Notes: a model not told the origin generated them from the letters alone. 64,000 nt of DNA from Lichenostomus cassidix (GCA_008360975.2 CM039193.1:13134501-13198500); one strand, 5' to 3'. Positions 15,100-30,180 are shown, counted from the stretch's first letter. Translations and numbers: made by a program.

Positions 15100-15295
15100 T
15101 GTCTTGGTTTGATGCAGGAATGGAGTAGAATTCTTTGGAGCTTTCAAAAGGGCCCAAAATTCCTGAAAGGAAAGCGACTAATAAACACCACAGAAGTGAT
15201 CAAAGACATTGTTGGCTTTGTGGTTGACTTAGCATTATGTGAAAGGATCTGACAACTCTAAGTGGTTTATAGCAGAATTATCTGCAGTGGCAAAT
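15100..15295 (+). repeat. Possible degraded CR1 3' end
   Basis: The sequence GAAAGCGACTAATAAACACC, followed by GTGGTTGACTTAGCATTATG and a weakly similar tail, parallels the CR1 3' wording (a KGCGACT-gap-GGCACTTAG block, then GGTTGGACTTGATGATCTT and the final octamers). Identity is low and the left part is not recognisable, so this could be coincidence. Confidence 0.35.
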
Positions 15296-18200
15296 TAAGA
15301 TCCAATACGAAAGAAGTCTGCAGGGAAAAGAGATCCCATAGTCAGAATCACACCAAGTAGTGCATCAGCACATGTACCACCCCACCTCAGAAGAAGACTA
15401 ACTTCCCCCTCCATAGATTCCCTGTTTCAATTGACAATGCCCTATAATAACAATTCTTGTTCCTAGAGAAAAAAAAATTAAATCAGTAGATCTCCACCTC
15501 TTCCCTCTCACTATTGTGTATTTACTACTAATATCTATAAATTGTATAAATATGATGGCTAATGCTAGATTTCAGACTGGAATGTCTTGCTGTGGGTTCA
15601 TCTGAACCCAAACTGCTCTCTCTACCCAAGCCATAAACCTCCAAGGCTCAGCACTTGGTCATGGAGATACATCCTGGGATCTTTGTACTGAAGTAATCTA
15701 TTGAAAGACGGTGAAAAATTCAGTCTAACATGCAGAGTGTTCAGTAACAAAAGATGTTCTTCAAATCTCTAAAATTTGGAACAAGTGTTGAAAGTCTTAA
15801 TCTTCAGTTGTAAAATTCTTAAATACAACAGCAGAGCAGGACAAAAAATTATCAGAGAATATAATACAGGAGAAACTAAGGATGTAAAACTTGAAGAGTT
15901 TAGATTTGAGTAATGAAAGTAAAATGTAAAAGCATTAGGTCATTAATAGAAGTTGGTTTTTCTCCATTTGTAGTCTACCTTTTTAAGCAAACAGTTTTGA
16001 GGATAAAGACAATGGGTGGCAAAAAAACTCAATCCATAATTTTGTACCAATCAGAATACATATACATATTTAAGAACCACTTAATCTGAAAAACAGGTAC
16101 TTTTCCTGATGAGATTTTTAGACACAACCACTGCACTTGACAAGAGGATATCTAGTGGTAGTAGCAGCTGTCTTGCAAAACTAATCATTTTGTGAGAGAT
16201 CTTCCCCAGGATCTGGTTAAACCAATGATCAAATAACTCATTTTAAAAATTAGTTAGCCTACCACGTTCTACAAGCTAAACTGCATCAGGGTTTAGAGAT
16301 CCAGACATTTGGTTCAGCTTCAGGTATATGTTATATGAAATGCTCTGACAAGCCAAAAGTTTGTAGTCTGGTAGCAAAAAGGAAAAAAAATGTCCAAGTC
16401 CTATACAAGCATGCTAAAAATGAAGCTTGGATTCTAATCTGGAAAATAAGAGACCAACATATAAAAGTTAACACTATTGAAAAAGCCTGATCTGAATGGA
16501 AACTTTGTGTTTCAAATGAGAACCTTATCCACTTCCTCCCTTCGCTATCCAGATCCTAAGATGATGCACTAGCATGGCAAACTTAGTTAATCAGGCTTTA
16601 GGATGTAAAATCCTAGCTGACCCCTCCCTTCGAAGGACAACACATCTAACCCTGCACAAATCTTTAAAAAAGACTCCCTACTCTACCTTCTTAGGGTCTT
16701 ACTCATGCTGCCATCCTGTGACAAAAAACAGTAAACGCAAGAAAAAAGTTCCCCAGAAAAATTGCAGACCATTATCAAAACACTTCTGAAATTCTTTCCC
16801 ATTTTTTGAGCTTGGAAGAAAGTCTTGCATTAAACATAAAACTTCAAAATACAATGCCTTAAAGGGCTGTGTAATTGCTTCACCATTTTCACAGTGATAA
16901 ACTGACACTTCTCCTAATCTCTATTACAGAAATTGTCACAAAAAGGAAGAAAAACTACTAAATAGGTCAAGCTAATAAAAGCTTATTATGGCTCCAGTGT
17001 GACTTTATTTTTGTCTGCTGTAACAGTGGAACAGGTAACATTTCCTTGAAACACCTTGCCTTGTGGCAGAGTGTCAGGAGATTAAAATGCTCCTCCAGAC
17101 TTGATGAAATAAAGTACCATAAAACACGAAATGAGATGGAACTGGAAAATCCCCATGTTAGGCTGAGCACTCCTGAAGACAGAAGCACACAAAGAGTTAC
17201 TGCAAGTCAAAGCTTAACTGAATATTCTCAAGGTGTTTTAATTATTCCTAATAGTAATAAATCCCAGAAAGAGAGTTTCATGAGATTTGGGTTGCTTTTT
17301 TTCTGTGTTGACCAAGTTTATTGTGTGAAACAGGACAAGAAATTTTTTTAATAGTGTATATCATAGATGCAAGACGTTTAGGCTACTTCAGAAATTATGA
17401 AGGGTTTGTTTATAAAAGCTGATACAAGCTAGAACCACTAAAAAATTCTGCCTTGAACATGGCACTGGTTAAAGAGAACCTCCTGAAGGGTGAAACCATT
17501 TGCCTGAAAATTTGCATCCTCTTAGGAGGAGGCAGAGGAAGGCAAATTATCCTGAGCAACCCAAGCAGATTAATAAAATGGTAGAAAATGAAATATTGAT
17601 CAGTCTGTACAAGGAGGTATTTTGCCTGTTTGCAATTATTCTAATTTGCTTGTTAATATCTACTGCTTATTATTCCACCCAGGTGAGAAAGGCTCAGTAG
17701 AGAGATATGTAAGAGAGAGGAATCTGAACACAGGAACTTTTCAAGCAGCTCACCCAGAAAGAAGCAGGGCTGAAGTGGGTGGGAGGAGGAGGGGTTTGTC
17801 ATTAATTTGATTCCAGGTATGAAGGCTTAAACTTAGTGAATTCCAGGTAAGGATCTGCTCATACATCAAGTGTGGCCTGATTGAAAGCTGTACCCCAGTG
17901 ATTCCTTGCTGGGATTATTAGCCAGTAAAACCAAGATTCCCAGTGTGACTTCATACCCTCTGGCACTTCTGCAGTTTATCTTTTACTATCAGACAACTAA
18001 CTAAAAGATAGCTGTATACAAGAGGGGTACATTTTCCATTGGAAAGAGGTAAAAAAAGAAAAGGGACTGAACTATGCCTACACAAAGCAGTAAATACTAC
18101 TGTTGTCTTACTGCCATTCCCAGTTCCAGAATAGGAAAGCTGAGGAAATGAGCACCCAAGCTACACTAATCCTCAGAAACACGTTTGTCTACATGTCTGA

Positions 18201-20189
18201 CACAAAACAGGCAGCATACATCAAAAAAGATGGGATATGTCATTAAAAAATCTCCCTCTGATTAAAGCTTTAATCTTAGTTTTATTAAAGTTTTAATCAA
18301 AAATTACTTCCCTTTGAGAAGTCGCTTTATATTCTGTTTCAAAAGCATTTGCAGCAAAGACTCGTCAGAAGGCAGCTCAGCAGAGTCAGGGCAAGGCATG
18401 ATCACCCATGTTCATGGTTGGCTCCCAGGCCAACCTACAAACTCCATTTCCAGCTCTTTTCCACTCTTTTCCCTCTGAGGTGAGCTACACCTGAAACCTT
18501 AGCAATAACATGTTTCCACAAGTCAAGTTATCAACAATTTTCCGTTTTACTTGGAATTTGTTTAAACTGCACCAAATAAAGTGAGAGCTTTTTATACCTA
18601 CACCCCATAAAAACACACTGGGAATTGTTTTAACATCTAGATTTTTTTCTATTTTTTTGCTCTTTATTCCTGAACACCTGACACAGCAACAGCTCTGGGA
18701 TATGTAGTTCCCTAGACAGTAGCCAAGAACTACTAAAATTCCACTTCTACATGGGACTTGAACATCGTTTAAGTACCAAATTGCTACTTTGTCTAATTGC
18801 TTATAAAATTTTGGTTAAAAACAAAAATAAACCTCAAACAAAAGAAACACACACCAAAAAATAACTAGGTAATGCTAAAATGTCAGTCACAGTACGGTCT
18901 GGGCAAATCAGATGTCCTTGGGGGTGTTGCTTATTTTTTAACTTCATTCTTTTTAATTTTCAAGTATGCAACAACTTTATGGTAAGGAAGTTGCAAAGGA
19001 TACTTTTATAGGCAAAGGATCTTTTTCTTTCAAAGGTCAAGAAAGAATCCAGAAGATATCCTACCCAAAAGAAAATAAATAAATAAATCCTACTCTTGGA
19101 ACATCAGACAAGAGATGGCTTGTTTAGGACAATGAACAATGGTATCCAACTACACCTACTGCCTTCCTGCTGTATGCCTCTGTTTCATAATGCACAGCTA
19201 TTAATACTTATATAGCACAACACAGTAAACCTCTCTTCATAATTTCTCCACATTTCAAAAAGCCAGAGTAAGGAGGGTTTTTTCATGCCTGGACAAACAC
19301 CACCTGCAATACAACTTGCTGCAGTGCTTAGGTATTTTTATCTCTGCACAGGTAGAGCAATCCCTGAATGTATAATGAATACATTGGGAGGGGGGAATCT
19401 GTACAGGTTTGTTGTTTTTTTTTTTCTTATCAGCCTTCTTCTTGTTCTCCTGGTTAACATGGTCATCCAGGCTACAAAAATAAAAAAAAAAAATTTACCC
19501 TGTAAACCTGATCCAGACTTGGATTCTTATCACAATTATACATTATGATTTCTAAGGGCTATTTACACAGAGTGAACAAGGAGTAGACAACACAGTAGGT
19601 AACTCATTAGTGATGAATTTCAACATCTCAGACAATAAGGTGTATTAAAATGGTTCTGTATCTCTTTTATCTAACCTCATAATGCTTCATACAGTTACAC
19701 AATACAGTTACATGTAATGCAAGTTTTTTCTGAGATTTTGGGGAGTTTTGTTTTTTAAGGACGGCATATGTTTATATATATACACTACACATCTCGTAAA
19801 ATCTATCAACAGCAATGAAAGAAAAGTTAAGATGGAACAGGTAAATAGTCCCAAAAAATGGAGTTTTAAACATGCAATCAAAAAGTCATAAAACTACACA
19901 AGTGCTGCTGTTCCCCCTTTCTAGCACAGTAGTTAGCCTGCAGCTGTAAAATCCTATAAGTAAATGAAGGCAGTTGCCATTAAAAAACAGCCAACTGGAT
20001 CAGTTTCTTTTTGCAACTGTAGCAAATCATGACCTTGAGCTGTTTCATGCACTATGAACAAGCAGAGAATAATTTACACTTTCCAAACAAAATCACATTC
20101 TACAAGCAAGGAGAAGTTCTAGACTAACAGCAGTCAAAGCCAGAGGGCATTTCAGAGGCTGAATGACACCAGCACAGAGAGAGGTCCAT
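15296..20189 (-). other. CACNA2D3 intron 2, non-coding segment
   Basis: AT-rich non-coding DNA with no exon or RNA gene that I can support. A small AAAT repeat lies near 19076-19088 and several T or A homopolymers are present. Confidence 0.55.
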
Positions 20190-20367
20190 GTTAACAAGTG
20201 ATGGGCAAAAGGAAACAGCCTCAAGTTGCACCACAAGAGGTTTAGAGTGGATATTTGGAAAAATTTCTTCACTAGAAGGGTGGTCAAGCATTGGCACAGG
20301 CTGCCTAGAGAAGTAGGGGAGTCACCATCCCTGTAAGGATTGGGAAACCATGTGCCATGGCTAGCTT
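20190..20367 (+). mobile_element. CR1 LINE 3' fragment
   Basis: This matches the avian CR1 3' region in the sense orientation: CAGCCTCAAGTTGCACCACA, then GTGGATATTTGGAAAAATTT, CTTCACTAGAAGGGTGGTCA, GCATTGGCACAGGCTGCCTA and GTCACCATCCCTG. The final third of the usual 3' end, including the terminal octamers, is missing or unrecognisable. It is non-coding and dead. Confidence 0.88.
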
Positions 20368-23300
20368 TTATATTTTTCACAGGTAGGTATTGGGATATTT
20401 CTAAGACCTGGGAAGGTATTAACAGCTTTATTATACATGTATGTATACTAAAAATTTTAAGTTAATACATAGGAGTCAATCTGAAAACAGGATTAAACAA
20501 ACTGTATTATAAAAAAGCTAATTATCAAATAATATCAGAAGTCTGAAGCAAGGACAGAGCATTGGGGGAGTAGGGGGGAAGGAAATTAAATGTATCAGAG
20601 AATAAAAATAAACGCTTAAGGCAAAAGAGATGTTGTATATCAAGCCACTCATTAAAAAGAGAAAAAAGCAATTCCCTGTACGTGACACAAGGACAGAGAA
20701 GAGTTAGTGTCACAGAAGGGTTGCCAGCTCCTGTGGGAGGCAATGAACAGAAGAATTAAGTGCATATTTTGAAATCAGTAGGTGAGAGAATCTTATTTTT
20801 TGTTCCCCTACAAGAAATGGGATTCTATTCCAGTCACTTTTCCTTTTAGGCAATTAAAGAAGGAAACAAAAGCCATCTTTCAATTGTAACCTCCTACCCA
20901 CCACAGAGAAAAAGTAGAAATCGGCGAAGTACATACACCTTTGCAGTAAAATAAATTACAGCTTGACTTAATGTGAAGCCATCAAGAAGATTTATAATTA
21001 CTCTTCATATTTAAACCATAACATTTTTCTAGTCAAAAGAACATTGCCCCCTCAAACATTCTCCATCTCTTTTCCAAGAGAATATGGTTTCATTACAGAT
21101 AACAGTCTCATTACTGTGTATGACTATTGTGAATTTAAAAGAAAACTACCAGATTGCAGATCCAATCTTTTTGTAGTTTATACAATAGTCAGCATTCCAA
21201 GAACTGGTTTAAAGGCTTGCAAGGCAGCACACAGTCACAGCAGATACAGACCTGCTCATATATCCTAAATATATGTGGATTTCTTTTTTTTTAACCTTAA
21301 CTACCTGCCAGTCAACAGCAATTCTTTTCTTCTTTACATCATTTCTCATCAGCAGAGATGATTTTAGCCCTACACTCCCAACACAGAATCTGCTATTCTT
21401 TGACAAAAATTGAGCTACACAACACTTCAAGCAAGTACTTTTCATCAAAGGCTACCAAAAAACAACCTTACTTCAGGCATAAGGCTACTGCAGAGGTGCC
21501 ACTCACATCACCAAGTGAAGTGACTCCCATCTGCACTCACCTTAATCAACCCTGAACTGTTGTGCATTCAAATGTTATGGTAATTAGTTTACTTTCAAAT
21601 GAGATTGAAATAACAACAATCCTGCAGCCACCTTGTTTTCATTCAAGCTCCTAAGCCTTTGGAAACAGAAGCTATAAATGCCACATAGATGGTTCTTTCT
21701 CTTGACAGCATTGCTATATATGCAAAATTACAGATAATTGACCTGTTCAGTCAACTAGATCAATCACTCATCCATGCCTCCTTGTGATATTTGACCCCAT
21801 TGAAAAAATAACAATCCTACAAAGCAAAGAGGACCACATCTATTAAAACACACCCCACATAAGCAAATTTTGCACACAAGTTGCCATCAAAACTTTTTTA
21901 AGCTGCAGATAGAAAACAGAACTTTCCACATCCTTATACACATGGAAGAAGACATATCAGAAATGAATTGCTTAAAGGTTAATCACCAGGTCAGGGTGAA
22001 ACTAGAACTGCAGGATTTTTGAAGGCTTTGAAAGCAGGAGAATCATTTAATTCAGTTTAATGGCTGCACTAGACAATGAACATATCAACATTTCAGCTAA
22101 GATGGGAAAGAATCATCTCTGCCAGCTTACAGTTATTCTATAATGTTGAAAAATTTGCTGTGAGTGAGGATGTTCAAGCAAAGCAAGCCACAGTAGAGTC
22201 TGCCTGGATTTGTTGTCCTTTCAGTCACATCAGAAAACCTTGGGCTTTTACTAGACTCTGGAGAGGAAGATACCCAACAGGCAGAGGATTTATGGGAAGA
22301 ATGGGAATTCTGTACTTTTCAAGACATTATTATCGAGGTTGTGCATTTTACTGAAGATTCTTGAGAAGAGCTGAGTTAGCAGCTGGTTTTGTCTGACAAA
22401 TTATGTTCAGAATAATTAGAGCTTTCAGTAATTCGACTCCTGTATATTTATAAACCAAGATAAATAAGCAGCATGCAATGAGATAAATATGGTCTACATG
22501 AATAATACTATACACTAACACTTGAATTATTCCAACACAAGTATAGGTCCCAATCCCTCATACCATGCTGTGTTCTGCCATCGTTTTTCAGACAAAATTC
22601 CCCAGACATCTTGCAATGCTGAGGAGTTCTACTGAACAAATATATATCTACATTAATAACGTGCTTAAGGTGGACTGGACAGGAGTAGTGCCAATTTATG
22701 AAGGTAGATGAACTATATTCCTGTTACACTGGGGTTGTACAGAATACAGGACTTTGGCAAAGCAAGCTACAATTTTTTTTAATGTTTAATCATTCCAATT
22801 TTAGGCATCTGAGAAGCAAAATACAGAAGTCAGAATTATGTCATTACTAAACTTAGTTTAATTTCAGATGCCTTTCCTGGACTGAAGTTTCCATTGATTA
22901 GCATATAATTTCAGCTTAATTTACGTCTTGGCAAAAGTTTTAAATCATTTGGTACACATGCACTCCAAAAATACTAAGCTTGACCTTCTATACCTTATAT
23001 ATTTTTAATATGAATGTTATTCATTTAATAGATTTGTCAAAAATAATCACCAGAACACACATATTGCCTGAATTTCCTACAAATGTATTTATTCTCCAAG
23101 TGTATTAAGCTGCAGCGAAAAAAAAATAACATTCTTCATTCTGCTGCTTTGCTCCCAATGTATTCCATTCCTCTTCATTTTACTATCTTTATGTGTCCCT
23201 GATCTCACCTTTAGCTGGGTTTTGAGCCTGCAGGAGCTTCCTGATGCTGACTCCTGTCTGCAAAACTTGCCTCCCCCTCCCTGACAGAATTTCTCTTTGG

Positions 23301-26300
23301 TTTTCAGGGAATTCTGTCCCTCCCACCCCATTTGCTGCACATGCCATCCAAGGTACAACCCAGAATATTGGCTGTCACTGGGGAAACAACCACCCTCTCC
23401 TTCCAATAATGTTCACAATGTATAAAGTGCACCAGCAGGTCCTAATCTATTTATTCTTCCTTTCAAGGGTTAATACACCATACATTAATGAAAATATTTT
23501 AACAGCAGCTGTATTTGCATAGCCTTCCCCCATTCTTAGGTATAAAAGTATTACTGAGCTACTACTCATTTCATTTCTGCATAATTTTCTCAGGTAACCA
23601 GATCCTTACTGCAGCATTATGATTACAGCTGCTAAAGGTACAGAAAAATTACATTAATGGTAAAAATTTCCAAAGGAAAAAAGCAATGACTGTAAAGAAG
23701 TGGGAGTAAAGAGAAGGATAGAATGACAAAGAATGCATGAAAATAAATTTCTATGGTAATTGAAATATAGACAGAAGTAATCAGATATTCATTAAACAAT
23801 TAATAAAATTGATTCTCAATTTAGCTGGATTTAAAAGTTGTGAACTTTACTCTTTCCAGAGTCTTATTGGCTGGATCATATTTGGAAGAAAAGCAGAAGA
23901 GATCAGAAAAGGTCTGAAGGATCTAGACAGGCAAAAATAGTGCAGAGCTGTAGTTATGTGGGAAATGGATAATAAGAAAGATGTACCAGCATGGAAAAAA
24001 ATTATAAGGGAAAGAAGAAAAGGTTTGCAAATTTGCAAATTAGTTTCTGATATTAGCAGAGCATATCACCTTGTATTCAAAGCACAGGAGGGATTCATTC
24101 TCTGACAAGAAATGGTTCAATTTCACTTGCCAGCACAAAGCCATATGGAGATTTATTGCCAGCTACAGGCACCAAGTATCAGCAACAAGAATAAGTGAGT
24201 TTCTATCAATTTTGTGTTTATTCAGGACTGTTACAGGAAACCATTTATCCTTTCAGTAGTGCAAGAAGTTATATTTAAACAGTGTGTGAAAATTAATGCT
24301 TTGTAGCTCTCAGAGCTGCTCCATTCCATTCCACTTCCCTTTATTTCCACATCCATATGCTAAGGGTGTTCTTCACCAGCCAATTCCCTCTGTATGCTAA
24401 ACACTCCACAAAGAAGCATTGCCCCTAATTCCAACTCATCTCAGAGTTTTAAAATTTAAGGATTTACTCGGCCCATTTTACATAGAAAATTAGGAAAAGA
24501 TGCCTCCAGCTGGGGAGAGGGGGCAGTTCTGCTTGCAGTTTTATTTTTCAATTTAAGGTTTCTGGCATCCTGCATTAAATCAATCCTACCACCACTGCAT
24601 GCACCAGGTTTGTCTGTGTGACACTACAGGTTAAATTAGCATTGTGCTTAAGTGCATTGAGTTCTGGCCACCAAGCAGGCAGGACCTATGTAGAGCATCA
24701 AGAAATAGTTATCACTGTCCTAGGATAAAAAACAGACATATCTGTACATATAAAATTAGAGTTGACCAGCAGGAATTCTCCAGTTTTTTTTCATTCACAC
24801 ACCACTCCCTCCCCAAGATTTTAATGGAAAATTTCAGGGCAATGTCAGAATTCATCCCTACTTTTACTGCAAAACTGCACTGCAGTTTGTAATGAGAGTG
24901 GAAGTATGAAATATGAAGTTAAGTACCCAGATTTTTTTTGGTTCATGCCATCTATAATATCATCTTTCTTGTTGTACTTTGATGAAGAAATGGCAGAAAA
25001 CATTATAAAAGGCACAGTGTGCATAGGGAGTAATAAATCTGCTGGATGCAGATAGTCAATGGCTGCAAGTCATAATCTAAAGCTTTGCTCTTAGCCTCCT
25101 ACCAGTTTTCATTATCAGTGAAAATTGCTATTAATGTAACACGATAGCATCATGTCCAAACAGCTCGGCACTCATACATTTCATGCAGCTGTCAGAAGAT
25201 GATAGACATTTAGCTTCAAGGTAAAGCCAAAGTTTGAATGTTCCTGCCTTTTATCTTTGAAGCTTTGTTACTTTAGAAGATAATTATCTAATTTTGTGAC
25301 CAATGATGTGTTCCCAACACATCAAATTTTAATACCCATAATACAGATTTTTTTTTTATAATGTTTTGGAAGTTAGCAATTTTAGATAGCTTGACACAAA
25401 ATATTCAAAGTATATTGAATAGCCAAGCATTAAAATGGGACCTGGAGGAACAATAGGAACACAGCATGCTGGGGCCCTGACCAGAGTTTTCATAATGCAT
25501 TCCAAATAGCATTTTCACAGTGCTTGTACCTAACAGGCTACAGATATTATGACTGCATAATTTTGATTCCTGCTTTTTAGGAAAGCAAGTCAAATCCTTG
25601 TTTGTGTATAAAAGCACAAAGAAATCCCTTGACAGCTACTGTAGAATAAAGTGAAAACAGACAATAAGATATAAAACCTTCTGCCAGCTGACAGATTATT
25701 TCTGTACAACACTAAGTTCACTTAAGATACTGGGGGTGATAAAGATAGTAAAAGAAATGGCTAATAAAGCAACTGGGAGCTAAATGGCTTGTCTTAGCCC
25801 TCGATTAGAAAATAAATTCCTGTGTTACCATGACAAATTAAAAAGTCTTCTCCTATTCATGCAATCAACTAAGTGGAAACTACTCTTGAGACTTCATAAT
25901 TATAAGAAGAGTTACATATTGCTATTGTGAGTGATAAAAAGCCTACCTGAATATCAAGCAGTAGAGAGCTCTGTTTAAGACTCTATAAAGCTACTGAGAA
26001 CTATTCTAAAACAATAGGTCGCAAAAAGCATTGAGACCTGATGAAGCAAGTTAAAAATGCCAGAACATTGTCTATGACCAGGGCCCCAGAGATGCCTGTC
26101 ATGACAAAGTGCTGTGCCTTCCCATGCCTTCCAGGAGATCATGAAGATGATGAACCAATGATATTTATGGAGGTAGAAGTCACACACAGCAGTCAAATCA
26201 AAATGGGAATTTCCAGCTCAAGTAACTTCTTGTCCAGGCTGGAGAAAAGCATGGGAACCAAAGAGGTTGTGGTACAGCTGTCCTTGAAGGTTTTGAAGAT

Positions 26301-27761
26301 CACACTCAAAGACCAAAGGAATCTGCACTGATTTTAGCTTTGATCCCACTTTGAACAGGAATCAGAGTTAAAGATCTTCTAAATCCTGCTCCAGATTTAA
26401 TTATTCCATGATTCCAGAAATTATGACAGAATTCCACAGTGGAAGACAGCAAGACTTCGTATTAAGTGGATGATGAGGGTTGCTTTCCCGAATCAGTTTT
26501 GCCAAGTCATTAGTGTCAAACACAAAAGTCTCAGTGCTTAGGGTACAATCAGAATTTTTTAATTCCGTACCACTATATTCAGAAAACATTAATCAGAGGA
26601 GATCTACTCAGCTCACATGTTGTAGAGGAATGGTGTCAACAGGACATGTAATTCATCACCTGCACAACATTCAGGGAATCCTGTTAAACCCACATTTTGA
26701 GTGCAGCAAGGGAAAACGTTTTATGAAACTATTAGAAGCTCAAAAGCAACTTCCATCCTTTTCTAAAAACAAAGAGGAATGCTTCATTACTGTCAGTCAG
26801 ACATATGAGAAACTTAGCAAATCAACAGTCAACAGGATCCACACATGAAACCCTGACATTCTGAATCAATTATACACACACACTTCTCACATTAGATCCC
26901 AAATCTTATGATCCAGATTAAGCCACCTTATAGTTTGATTTGTTAATGGACCTGAAAACAACTCTTTCCTTCTTTTTACTTTCTTAACGTTGGTGCTCTA
27001 AGACCTCAGTCTAGTTTGAAGGATAATTAGTAACAACTATCTCTAAGTACCTCCTGTACTACATAATTATTTATGCAAAACATTTGGCATAAGGATCAGA
27101 AGAAAACATTTCTCTATAGAAAATATACTCATTTAAAAACAAAAAAGATTAAAATAAAAGATAAATAAGGGGGGGTTCAGAAGGAGACAGGGAGAGAAAC
27201 AAAGACAGAAACAAAACATGCCAAGTTAAAAAAAGTAAAAGCAAGACAAAGGAGTAAGAACAAATACTTTGACAAAGAAAACACCTTCTAAAATTTTATA
27301 AATTTTTTATCACATCAGGTAAATGTATTGGTTGAGGTCATGACGGTTCTTTCAAGAATCTTGACAGAAAAAATGGTTGGAAGAAGTCACCTGTCAAACT
27401 TTCTTTTGATGAAGAATCCCTACCAGAACCTATATGCTCTGAAGACTCTATCCAACCAACCAAACAGGCTCTACCTAAAGTAGTGCAAGTAATGCTTCAG
27501 CAAAAGGGTTCTTGAGAATAGCAACAGCTAGGAACAAATTTTATCAAGTATCAACAGTTGTTGATAACAAAGCACTGGAACTTGTGGCAGGAACATAAGG
27601 AATAAACTAGGAGTTTACATCTAATTATTTCCTTCTTGTTCACTGGGACATCCCAGTGTCTTACAAGCCCCATGAGGTCCCATTATGAACTTCACAGTAA
27701 CATTTCACATAAGAACACATTGGAACACCTTGAAAACCTTACCCTGCTGATATCTTGTGGT

Positions 27762-27782
27762 TGTTGGACCTGAAGTCCAACA
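27762..27782. repeat. Perfect 8-bp inverted repeat (hairpin)
   Basis: TGTTGGAC and GTCCAACA flank a 5-base loop CTGAA. The stem is perfect, but nothing around it resembles an RNA gene. Confidence 0.6.
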
Positions 27783-30180
27783 GGAGATGATGTGAGCAGC
27801 CTGCATCTTTTTCCAACAAGTTCAGTCTATTATAATTGATATACTTTTTCCTCTATAGTAAAATGATCTTTTAATAGGATCATTTGACTGTGTGCTTATA
27901 AGAGGAGGGGGAAACCAGCAAGTCTTCATGCAGCCTGGCTACCCTGTACAGCACTGGCAACTGTGCTTTATAACCTGTCTCTGCTCTGGAACTTGAAGGA
28001 CCCCCCAGCTGTGCCTTAAGGAGATACAAGACACAAAGATGAATACAGACATCAAAGAAATACAATTACCGTTATTGCTGATGGTGCAAAGTAAAAGATG
28101 TAGCTCATTTTCCTAACATAAGACAGTTCAAACATCCACGTCATGGCCAGTAATGCTCTGAACAGCCAACATGCAAGAGTTCTGCACTATTCCAGGGTTT
28201 TCTCTCACTAAAATAAAAATTTTAAAATCAAATTGATATTGGGAAAAGGTTAGTTCTTGTGTTTAAAGACCAGTTCTTGTTCACCTGCCATGGATCTAGA
28301 AAATAAATTTCTATTGCCATATTTTTGATAAGCTGGATGCAGCACTGTACACTCCTGTGTGAATGATTGTCTTGAGCAACCAAAATCCCCTCATGTCTTA
28401 TACTGTTGTCTTTAAAACCACTGTACTGCTTATCATTTATTACATGGGTAACTTTACCTGGAAATTCCTGGGAGACCTGAGGGCAGGATACCTTCAGAAA
28501 TTCTCTGTCTCTGGAATTCATCACTTCTGGAAAGGCTGCCAAGACCCTTATCAACTTCTTTCCAACTATGACTTTAAAATAAAAGTGTTCTTGCAAAGAC
28601 TTCTATTTTAAATACAAATCTTTCAATCGTTTGATCATACACTCTAAAAAAGTGCTTCAGCCTTACACAAATTAACTGAGCAGATGTTAAACAGGATCAT
28701 AAAAACATCCGTGTAATTTTGCAAAAAACATTATATATAAAAAAAGCAAAATGAAACTTCACAAGAACAACATATTAATCATTGTATTTCATTAAAACCT
28801 GTCAGTGAAGCTTCTACACAAACTAAAATACCATGTACCCTATCAATATATAATTTGTGTTGTACAAAGTGTTAGCACTTATCAGCAACAAAAAACTGTC
28901 CCCTACAGAACAGTAATGACATTTGAAAGTGTGGAGTATTGATTAGCAGTTGCTTAAAAGTGAATCACCACTACAATACACCATCTACTCATGGTCTACA
29001 TACCTTCACTGTCAAGATAATTTGCATGGAGAGCAGCTCCTCTAACCTTGAAACGCAAGCATTTTCCAATAGAGGATGTGAAAACAAACAACCATAAATG
29101 CATTAAGCAAGGGAATTAGCATTCCCTTCCTTTCAAGATCTGATGTTTTCCAGTTGGATTGATGTCTTTTAATATGAAAATTGAGCCATTACTGAAAGTG
29201 TAATGCATGTATCATGAACTTACTGAGGACATCTCACATTTCTATGGCATGCTGACAGTAGATCATTTTCACTTTCAGTAATACAAGTAAGAGGATCACA
29301 CACTTTTTGCAAAATCCAGAAAGACACAGAAGATGCTGCAAAATTGAGTGCTGGTGGAAGCAGAGTGTGGATTCAGCATGGCTTTCCTGTTAGACCAAGT
29401 GAAATCTAACACCTGATGATTGATGTTCAAGCAGATTTGACTACATTTTAAAAACTTATCAAAACCAAAAGAATTGTTACTCTCCTGCCATAACATTCAA
29501 ACAGGAGAGGAGAGTACAAATCACAGATAATTCAAGGTACAGTTCTAGCTTCAGTGAAGAGAAAGAAAATATTCCAATACCTCCAGAAAAGTCAGAACCT
29601 TATTACAAAAAAGAAAGCCAAGTTCTCTTTTGTTATGGAGTAAGAGAGAAGTATTCAAAGTTTGATAAGACTGATCTTTTCCTCTACAGATCAACATACT
29701 ATCTGAAAATTAGCATGGAACCCAGCAGGTTTTCCCACCAAATACATTAGTAGAGTATCAATGTGTTTGATTTTTTTAGATTTTAACTTTATTCAAGAAT
29801 AATCTTCTACCCAGAAGAATTTACATCTTCATGTCTGCAGGTAACATTAAATACTTCAAAACACATTGAAATGCTCTGTACCTAGTTTGGCATAGGGAAT
29901 AACTTTGTCATTCATGTAGCCCAAACATCTGTGGAAGTAAGAGGGATGGAGATTCAAGCTCTGCAAGTTCCAAAACATCATTTGCATTAATCATCAAAAT
30001 TACACTGGTTTAAGATTCTCAGGTGTATATTTATTATATTTGCTAAGGTTTGATTTTAAGTCAGTGCTAGGAGATATTTTAAATAAATCAGATGCCAGGA
30101 GTTCAAATTCAAGTGAATTAACTGAATGCAGTTTTTGGTAAGCTCTACACCATTTACCTGGCTGGTCAGGTTTTAAATTT

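Noticed and set aside
26041..26331. 96-codon plus-strand frame with a GC-richer composition than its flanks
   Set aside because: No recognisable domain, splice sites or promoter; read on either strand it does not match a CR1 consensus that I can recall.
26480..26848. 122-codon plus-strand open frame in intron 2
   Set aside because: Low-complexity composition and no recognised motif; within the range of chance frames for this length of DNA.
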